DNA of 7,147 nucleotides from Draconibacterium sp. (GTDB lineage Bacteria > Bacteroidota > Bacteroidia > Bacteroidales > Prolixibacteraceae). The position numbers and the translations under genes were made by a program. The stretch lies in NCBI GenBank assembly GCA_015493625.1, contig WGCT01000420.1, positions 1 to 7,147 of the forward strand, read 5' to 3'. The notes beneath the pieces are model-generated. The model had not been told where the DNA came from, did not search any database, and saw only the letters and a program-made list of their open reading frames with translations. Numbering within the stretch: the stretch's first letter is position 1; each line of letters opens with the position of its first letter. Positions 1 through 4,671 of the stretch are shown here, one piece after another.

Positions 1-54
1 AATAAGGGGTTTATAACAAAGTTTTTTAGAACGGTTGGATTGTGGTTATTAAAC

Positions 55-1050
55 TTAATTCTTTCTATAATAAACCAGACTAAACCACTTGTTGGGGTCG
101 TTAAAAACCTGAGCAGTTTTTAACCCTGCCCACATCCCAAATTTTTCGATATCATCGAGATTAAATTTGCACGAGTTTTCGGTGTGGATGGTCTCCCCTT
201 TTGAGATGTGAATCTTTTCAGAGCCCAGATTGACCTCCACATCTTTCAGAGCTTTCAGATGCATCTCAATTCTGTTTTTCTTACCATTAAAGAATGCATA
301 GTGTTTAAAGTCGGAAGTGGAAAAATCAGAATCAATTAAATTATTTACTACATTCAGAATATTTTTGTTAAATTCTGCCGTAATCCCTTTTTTATCATTG
401 TAAGCACTCTCTAAAACGGAGATGTCTTTAACCATATCCATGCCAAGCAGAAGACTATCGCCACGCTGCATCGTACTGCCCAGCTGCTTCATAAAATCCC
501 GTGCCTGACTGGTGTCGAAATTACCTATTGTGCTGCCAAAAAAGCAGAAGAGCCTACGTCCCGGTTTAGGTATTAACTTAAGCTGATGAAAAAAATCAAC
601 AATAATACCTGTGATATTTTTTAAAGTGAATTGCTGAATTAGCTCACTTGCCGATTTCTCTATTGCCGATTGGCTGATATCCACCGGAAAATAGGTTACT
701 GTCTTTAACTCATCGGCAGATATCTGGTTAAACAGCAAACTTATTTTTGATGAGTCGCCACTACCCAGCTCGATCACATTCAGGTTTTCGAAACTGACAT
801 CAAGCTTCTCTCCAAGTGAGGAGATAATCTTCTTTTCTGTTCTGGTGGGGTAGTACTCTTTCAGATGCGTAATCTGCTCAAACAGGTCGGAGCCTTTACC
901 GTCGTAGAAAAATTTTGGGGATATGGTTTTTGGAGTTGTGTTTAGTCCTTCGGTAATCTCTTTAACAACACTGCTAATTCCAATATTTGGAAGGTAATTT
1001 ATCAGCTCAATGTTCTGTTTATCGACCTTTTTTTTATGAGTGTAATTCAT
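55..1050 (-). CDS. eanA: L-histidine N-alpha-methyltransferase, EgtD/EanA family (hercynine synthase)
   Basis: A 331-aa soluble SAM-dependent methyltransferase expected to trimethylate the alpha-amino group of histidine to hercynine, the first step to ergothioneine. EgtD family signatures are present in order: FFYDGKGSDLFEQIT and LKEYYPTRTE (about residues 47-72), the SAM loop ELGSGDSSK (94-102), PVDIS (122-126), FFGSTIGNF (170-178), GMDMVKD (203-209), AYND then TAEFN (216-228), and TENSCKF (290-296). In mycobacterial EgtD, a Glu-x-Ser pair in the last motif and an Asn in the GN motif bind the histidine amino acid part; here these would be E291/S293 and N177, so substrate binding looks intact. 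Length matches EgtD (about 320 aa). It is last in the four-gene operon, starting 5 nt after the DUF427 stop with no Shine-Dalgarno. I use the symbol eanA rather than egtD because of the EanB neighbour and because no EgtB sulfoxide synthase lies in the window. Family call is very secure; the exact substrate is inferred. Confidence 0.92.
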   Translation of the reverse strand: MNYTHKKKVDKQNIELINYLPNIGISSVVKEITEGLNTTPKTISPKFFYDGKGSDLFEQITHLKEYYPTRTEKKIISSLGEKLDVSFENLNVIELGSGDSSKISLLFNQISADELKTVTYFPVDISQSAIEKSASELIQQFTLKNITGIIVDFFHQLKLIPKPGRRLFCFFGSTIGNFDTSQARDFMKQLGSTMQRGDSLLLGMDMVKDISVLESAYNDKKGITAEFNKNILNVVNNLIDSDFSTSDFKHYAFFNGKKNRIEMHLKALKDVEVNLGSEKIHISKGETIHTENSCKFNLDDIEKFGMWAGLKTAQVFNDPNKWFSLVYYRKN

Positions 1051-1055
1051 TTAGA

Positions 1056-1340
1056 TTATTTGTCAGTTATTTTTACTCCTCTCCAAAAAGCAACATAATT
1101 TTTTATCACTTTGGCCAATTCCCCAGGGTGTGGATAATACCAGGCCGCATTTTCGTTAATAGCATTATCAACAACAATATTGTAGTACGAAGCAACTCCT
1201 TTCCATGCACAAGTAGTTTGTGTATCAGTCTTTTGTAAATATGCAGTATTTACCGATTCGGGAGGGAAATATTGATTATTCTCAATATTGATTGTCTTAT
1301 CACTCTCTGCAATTACCTTTCCGTTCCAAATAGCTTTCAT
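1056..1340 (-). CDS. DUF427 domain protein
   Basis: A 94-aa single-domain protein of the DUF427 family (PF04248). Recognisable family features are the N-terminal WNGKVIAES, YFPPESV (about residues 24-30), TTCAWKGVASYY (42-53), AAWYYPHP (65-72) and the C-terminal VAFWRGV (83-89). The conserved Cys44-x-Trp46-Lys-Gly core and the aromatic-rich second half are complete, and no signal peptide or membrane segment is seen. No biochemical function is firmly established for this family as far as I know. The start is fixed by a 4-nt ATGA overlap with the end of the rhodanese gene, so the two are very likely translationally coupled; a purine-rich stretch but no true Shine-Dalgarno precedes it. It sits between the two ergothioneine genes, which suggests a role in making, protecting or using hercynine or ergothioneine. 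That role is inference from position only. Confidence 0.9.
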   Translation of the reverse strand: MKAIWNGKVIAESDKTINIENNQYFPPESVNTAYLQKTDTQTTCAWKGVASYYNIVVDNAINENAAWYYPHPGELAKVIKNYVAFWRGVKITDK

Positions 1341-2662
1341 TTTTCTTTTCTTTGAATATTTATTAATTCTTCACTGGCAGATTTAGGCACTCCTGTTTCA
1401 AAAGGATTGTTGGGGTCGTTGCTCCACTCAAACCAACCACCATCGAACACCGATACGCGTGGCCACCCCATCAGCCAGGCATTTAAAAATGCTTCACTAC
1501 CGCGCCATCCTGTTCCGCAGTAAAATGCCAGATGTTTATCCGGAGTTATCGCCATCTCTTTCCAAATTGCTTCTACCTCCTGTGCTTCGCGAACGGTATG
1601 GTCAATATTACGGTAATTCTCCATGTGATAGGCGTCCGTTCCGCAGTTGCCAAAAATTGCCCCCGGAATACGCCCTTTCTTCTCGATGTAATTATAGCCG
1701 CTCACCTCACCAATGTACTCAGGCCAGCTACGCACACAAACAATATCGGCATCGTCAGCCTTAATCATCTCTTTAGCCTGAGGAACATCCACAATAATTT
1801 CCGGATTGGCAGGTATTTGAACACCAAAATCATCGACAGGAGTTTTTGCCACATCATCGGTTGTAACTTCAAATCCGGCGTCTCGCCACGACTGAAATCC
1901 TCCATTTAAAATCCGCACATCCTTTACTCCGGCGTAGATCATTATCATTGCATTACGAATGGCACCAATATGTCCGGCGGCACTTCCGGGGAAATCGTCA
2001 GCATTTTTGGGCGACATAAACTTTCCGTAGAGTACAACCGTTGTGTCAGCAGTTATCCCATGCTGTTCGAGAGCCTTTTTTAACTCCTCAGGAGAGCGAC
2101 GGTTCCACGTCTCAGGGGCTTCAAGTGCCAGCGTGTCCATATCTATTGCCCCGGGAATATGACCTGTGAGGTAGGCATTGCGGTTACGGTAGTGCGAATG
2201 AACGACTACATATTTATTGTTATTGTATTCAGCAGGTTTTTCACCTGAGATAAGTTTGTGCACCCACTTTGCCGAGACGAGGTTTTTATACCTCTCGAGA
2301 TGTTCCATTGGCAGGTCAAGGTTTGCCGCCCACTCATCAACAAAACTGTTGTAGAGAGAAACATTTCCATACCCTGCCTTCGCAAAGAGGTTAGCCACTT
2401 TTTCGCTCTGTTCGGAATTGTACCCGTAAATTACAATCTCATCTTCGGGTAGAATCTGTTTTGAGCGGACAACCTCAATCCAATCCATATATTTTGTCCA
2501 TTTTATGGGTAGCGATTTTGCTCCTTTAATGTGTCCTCCGCGAGCTTCACCTTCACACCTCCAGCCATTGTAAGCATCTACCGGGCGAACATCGATGATT
2601 TTTGCGTTACTATTATTAAGTAATTTAGCTGCTTCTGCGGTACTCTTGTTAGTAAAATTCAT
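1337..2662 (-). CDS. eanB: Triple-rhodanese sulfurtransferase, EanB-type anaerobic ergothioneine synthase
   Basis: A 441-aa protein with three rhodanese domains (about residues 5-120, 125-270, 285-425). Only the third has a catalytic cysteine, Cys382 in YCGTGWRG; the first two have YGYNSEQS (79-86) and LYGKFMSPKN (211-220) at that position, so they are structural. EanB of Chlorobium limicola converts hercynine to ergothioneine, carrying polysulfide sulfur as a persulfide on Cys412. From memory, its other noted residues are Tyr353, Cys339, Cys370 and Thr414. With a constant offset of 30 these fall on Tyr323 (SGYNY), Cys309, Cys340 and Thr384 here, strong support for orthology if my recall of the numbering holds. 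No signal peptide, so cytoplasmic. It starts 26 nt after the upstream gene in the operon and overlaps the DUF427 start by 4 nt; the EanA-like gene lies two genes downstream. The alternative is a generic thiosulfate sulfurtransferase, made less likely by the methyltransferase partner. Confidence 0.85.
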   Translation of the reverse strand: MNFTNKSTAEAAKLLNNSNAKIIDVRPVDAYNGWRCEGEARGGHIKGAKSLPIKWTKYMDWIEVVRSKQILPEDEIVIYGYNSEQSEKVANLFAKAGYGNVSLYNSFVDEWAANLDLPMEHLERYKNLVSAKWVHKLISGEKPAEYNNNKYVVVHSHYRNRNAYLTGHIPGAIDMDTLALEAPETWNRRSPEELKKALEQHGITADTTVVLYGKFMSPKNADDFPGSAAGHIGAIRNAMIMIYAGVKDVRILNGGFQSWRDAGFEVTTDDVAKTPVDDFGVQIPANPEIIVDVPQAKEMIKADDADIVCVRSWPEYIGEVSGYNYIEKKGRIPGAIFGNCGTDAYHMENYRNIDHTVREAQEVEAIWKEMAITPDKHLAFYCGTGWRGSEAFLNAWLMGWPRVSVFDGGWFEWSNDPNNPFETGVPKSASEELINIQRKEK

Positions 2663-2688
2663 AACTTTTAGTTTTAACTTCTGCTGTT

Positions 2689-4515
2689 TTAGATGTGATT
2701 AATATCGGTGAATTCGGCAACTACACTGCTATCGGTAACAATGTCGGAGACATCAAGTTTGTGAATATCGTCTACTCCGTTGGTATGGGCAAAAACTCTC
2801 AGTTCGTTGTTTGTTCCTCTGTAGAAATTCTCAAATTTTGCTACTGCAGTATCCTCATCAAAAAGCTCCCGCAACTGCTCATTTTGCGTTGCAATACCAA
2901 CAGGGCATGTGCCGGTGTGGCATACTTTAGCCTGAATACAGCCGATGGCAATCATCGAAGCTGTTGCCAGGGCCACGGCATCAGCCCCCAACGCAATGGC
3001 TTTTGCAATGTCGGAGCTATCTCTGAATCCTCCTGTAATGCAGAGTGTGACATCACTGTTAACCTTGTCGAGATATCTCCTTGCCCGGCGAATTACAAAT
3101 ATTGCGGGAATACCTACACTATCTTTCAGGAACTTTGGTGATGAACCTGTTGCACCTCCACGGCAGTCGATGGTAATAAAATCGGGGTTTGCCTGAAGAG
3201 CAAATTCAATATCCTCTTCAATGTGTCCCGACGCAAATTTTATCCCAACAGGTTTTCCGTTAGTAATCTCTTTTATGTGAGCAACCATCTCTTTCAGCTC
3301 TTTAAGGTTGTTAACGCCCGAAAGTCTGCCGGGAGACACGGATGGTTCTCCGGGTTTAAGGTTTCTTATTTTGGCTATTTCGGCAGTTACTTTATCTCCG
3401 GGCAGATGTCCGCCCAAGCCGGGCTTTACCCCCTGACCAATCTTCAACTCCACCGCATCAGCTTGCTTTATCACACTATCGACATGCGAAAAAGCCGCTG
3501 TTCCCAACTCATAAATATATTTTGTAGACGCCTTTCGCTCGTCGGGCAACATGCCTCCTTCGCCCGAGCACATGGCCGTACCAACCTTAGTTGCCCCTTT
3601 TGCCAGAGCTATTTTTGCCTCGCGCGACAGTGCGCCAAACGACATGTGGGAGACATAAAATGGCATCTCCAGCTCCATCGGTTGCCGGGCACTCTTTCCA
3701 ATAACTGTTTTTGTGTTTACCTCCACATCTTCGTTGAGTGGCATCTTGTGCAGTTGCGCACCTCTGAAAACTAAACTGTCAAGTGTGGGGAATTCTTTCA
3801 GGGTGCTCATTGCAGAGTTCTCGCTTTTTCCTGTCTCTGCCAGTTTTTGGATGGTTGCCACCTTCTCGTTTGAATTGATTCCGATAGGCGTTACTTTTCC
3901 TTCATCTCTGAATTTGTGATACCAGTGTTGTCCGTCGCAAAATGGTTTGTTTCTTGACTTTCCGCATCGGCAGAGGGCAAAGTGCTCCTTCGATTCAGGA
4001 TGGTCGGTATCTTTTAGTTCAATATTTCCTTTAACAAAATAGGGGCCGTCCTCTGTAATCTGAACTTCCGCCTGCTCCGAAAAAGAGTTGAATAACTTAC
4101 CGTCGATTGAATAGCTCAATGCACCGGAAGGGCACTTCTTAATGGTTGATATAATTTTCTCAACCGTTTCGGCATCGGCATCTATCCATGGCTCGGTGGC
4201 CATACGGAAAACCTTTGGCAAGCCATCGGTGCAGAAACCGGCATGAGAACATATTCCACGGTCGTCGTGAATAGTAATTTTTTTGCCAACATAACTATCC
4301 ACACGGCGGGGCTGACGACCCTCCAACTTACTGCTTTTCCAGCCAATCTTACCGTGTGTGCCATCACAAAAGGGTTTGTTCTTCGATTCACCACAGCGAC
4401 AGAGAGCAACAGTTGCTTTTTTTAGAGGAAAGAGATTACCGTTTGCCTCGATAAGCTGAGTTAAATTTTTTACAATTAAAGGGCCATTTACTGATGAGCT
4501 GATTCTTTTTTTCAT
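2689..4515 (-). CDS. CDGSH-ferredoxin-CDGSH-glutamate synthase-like FMN domain fusion
   Basis: A 608-aa multi-cluster redox protein, first in the operon. Domains in order: a CDGSH 2Fe-2S site with ligands Cys39, Cys41, Cys50, His54; a divergent single-cluster ferredoxin-like domain (Fer4_19 type) with Cys89, Cys95 and Cys128 in CPSGAL; a second CDGSH site with Cys182, Cys184, Cys193, His197; then a glutamate-synthase FMN barrel (about 245-600). The barrel shows MSFGALS (291-297), KIGQGVKPGLGGHLPGDKV (358-376), SPGR (394-397), GGATGSSP (453-460) and a C-x5-C-x4-C 3Fe-4S motif (Cys526, Cys532, Cys537) followed by PVGIATQ. It lacks the class II glutamine amidotransferase domain and any NAD(P)H-binding subunit, so it cannot be a complete glutamate synthase. 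It probably passes electrons between Fe-S clusters and FMN; substrate and donor are unknown. Placement ahead of eanB suggests a role in sulfur or imidazole redox chemistry (inference). The start at 4515 leads directly into the N-terminal CDGSH fold and has no Shine-Dalgarno. Confidence 0.88.
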   Translation of the reverse strand: MKKRISSSVNGPLIVKNLTQLIEANGNLFPLKKATVALCRCGESKNKPFCDGTHGKIGWKSSKLEGRQPRRVDSYVGKKITIHDDRGICSHAGFCTDGLPKVFRMATEPWIDADAETVEKIISTIKKCPSGALSYSIDGKLFNSFSEQAEVQITEDGPYFVKGNIELKDTDHPESKEHFALCRCGKSRNKPFCDGQHWYHKFRDEGKVTPIGINSNEKVATIQKLAETGKSENSAMSTLKEFPTLDSLVFRGAQLHKMPLNEDVEVNTKTVIGKSARQPMELEMPFYVSHMSFGALSREAKIALAKGATKVGTAMCSGEGGMLPDERKASTKYIYELGTAAFSHVDSVIKQADAVELKIGQGVKPGLGGHLPGDKVTAEIAKIRNLKPGEPSVSPGRLSGVNNLKELKEMVAHIKEITNGKPVGIKFASGHIEEDIEFALQANPDFITIDCRGGATGSSPKFLKDSVGIPAIFVIRRARRYLDKVNSDVTLCITGGFRDSSDIAKAIALGADAVALATASMIAIGCIQAKVCHTGTCPVGIATQNEQLRELFDEDTAVAKFENFYRGTNNELRVFAHTNGVDDIHKLDVSDIVTDSSVVAEFTDINHI

Positions 4516-4593
4516 CGTGCTAATTTTAATTCTATCGTATTAGTCGGTAAAGGTTTAAACTCCTTACAATAAACAGGAATTATATTCCAATTG

Positions 4594-4621
4594 CAAGAAT
4601 AATCGTGTTAGCACAATCAAA
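4594..4621 (-). promoter_or_regulatory. Candidate Bacteroidota-type promoter for the minus-strand operon
   Basis: Read on the minus strand, TTTG (4621-4618) is followed after 16 nt by TATTCTTG (4601-4594), one mismatch from the Bacteroidota -7 consensus TAnnTTTG. The spacing is slightly short compared with usual values. It would give a leader of about 70 nt before the ATG at 4515. Position in the divergent gap fits the four-gene operon; an AT-rich gap could produce such a match by chance. Confidence 0.35.
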
Positions 4622-4632
4622 ACATTTTGATT
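4615..4632. promoter_or_regulatory. Perfect dyad in the divergent intergenic region, possible operator
   Basis: AATCAAAA-CA-TTTTGATT is an exact inverted repeat with 8-bp arms and a 2-nt spacer. It overlaps the candidate -33 TTTG of the minus-strand operon and carries a TTTG facing ppk1 on the plus strand. Its position between two divergent start codons (4515 and 4672) suits a regulator binding site shared by both sides. The regulator is unknown and the arms are AT-rich, so binding is inferred only. Confidence 0.35.
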
Positions 4633-4671
4633 ATTCAAGCTCTTTTCTGATATTGGAGAAAATTAATTTTT

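Noticed and set aside
1..54. Possible terminator for the minus-strand operon
   Set aside because: Reading past the eanA stop on the minus strand I see no convincing GC-rich stem followed by a T run in these 54 bases; termination may lie outside the window.
1459..1909. Plus-strand open frames opposite eanB (101 and 125 aa)
   Set aside because: Antisense to the conserved third rhodanese domain and its neighbour, with no domain-like composition of their own.
1337..2662. Plain thiosulfate sulfurtransferase (rhodanese) for general sulfur detoxification
   Set aside because: Three domains with only one catalytic cysteine, the CGTGWR loop, and the operon partner EgtD/EanA fit EanB better than a two-domain housekeeping rhodanese.
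2695..3774. Plus-strand open frames opposite the glutamate-synthase-like gene (148, 83 and 183 aa)
   Set aside because: They lie fully antisense to a gene with clear conserved motifs, show no recognisable domain, and are best explained as shadow frames.
4182..4409. 75-aa minus-strand frame inside the CDGSH/ferredoxin region
   Set aside because: Same strand but another frame within a gene whose Fe-S ligand motifs are all intact in the main frame; no frameshift is needed.
2689..4515. True glutamate synthase (GOGAT) for nitrogen assimilation
   Set aside because: No class II glutamine amidotransferase domain and no NAD(P)H-binding subunit nearby; only the FMN/3Fe-4S barrel is shared.
4626..4658. 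Plus-strand promoter for ppk1 built on TTTG (4626-4629) and TATTGGAG (4651-4658)
   Set aside because: The -7 part matches the TAnnTTTG consensus poorly and the spacing of 21 nt is long; not strong enough to list as a feature.
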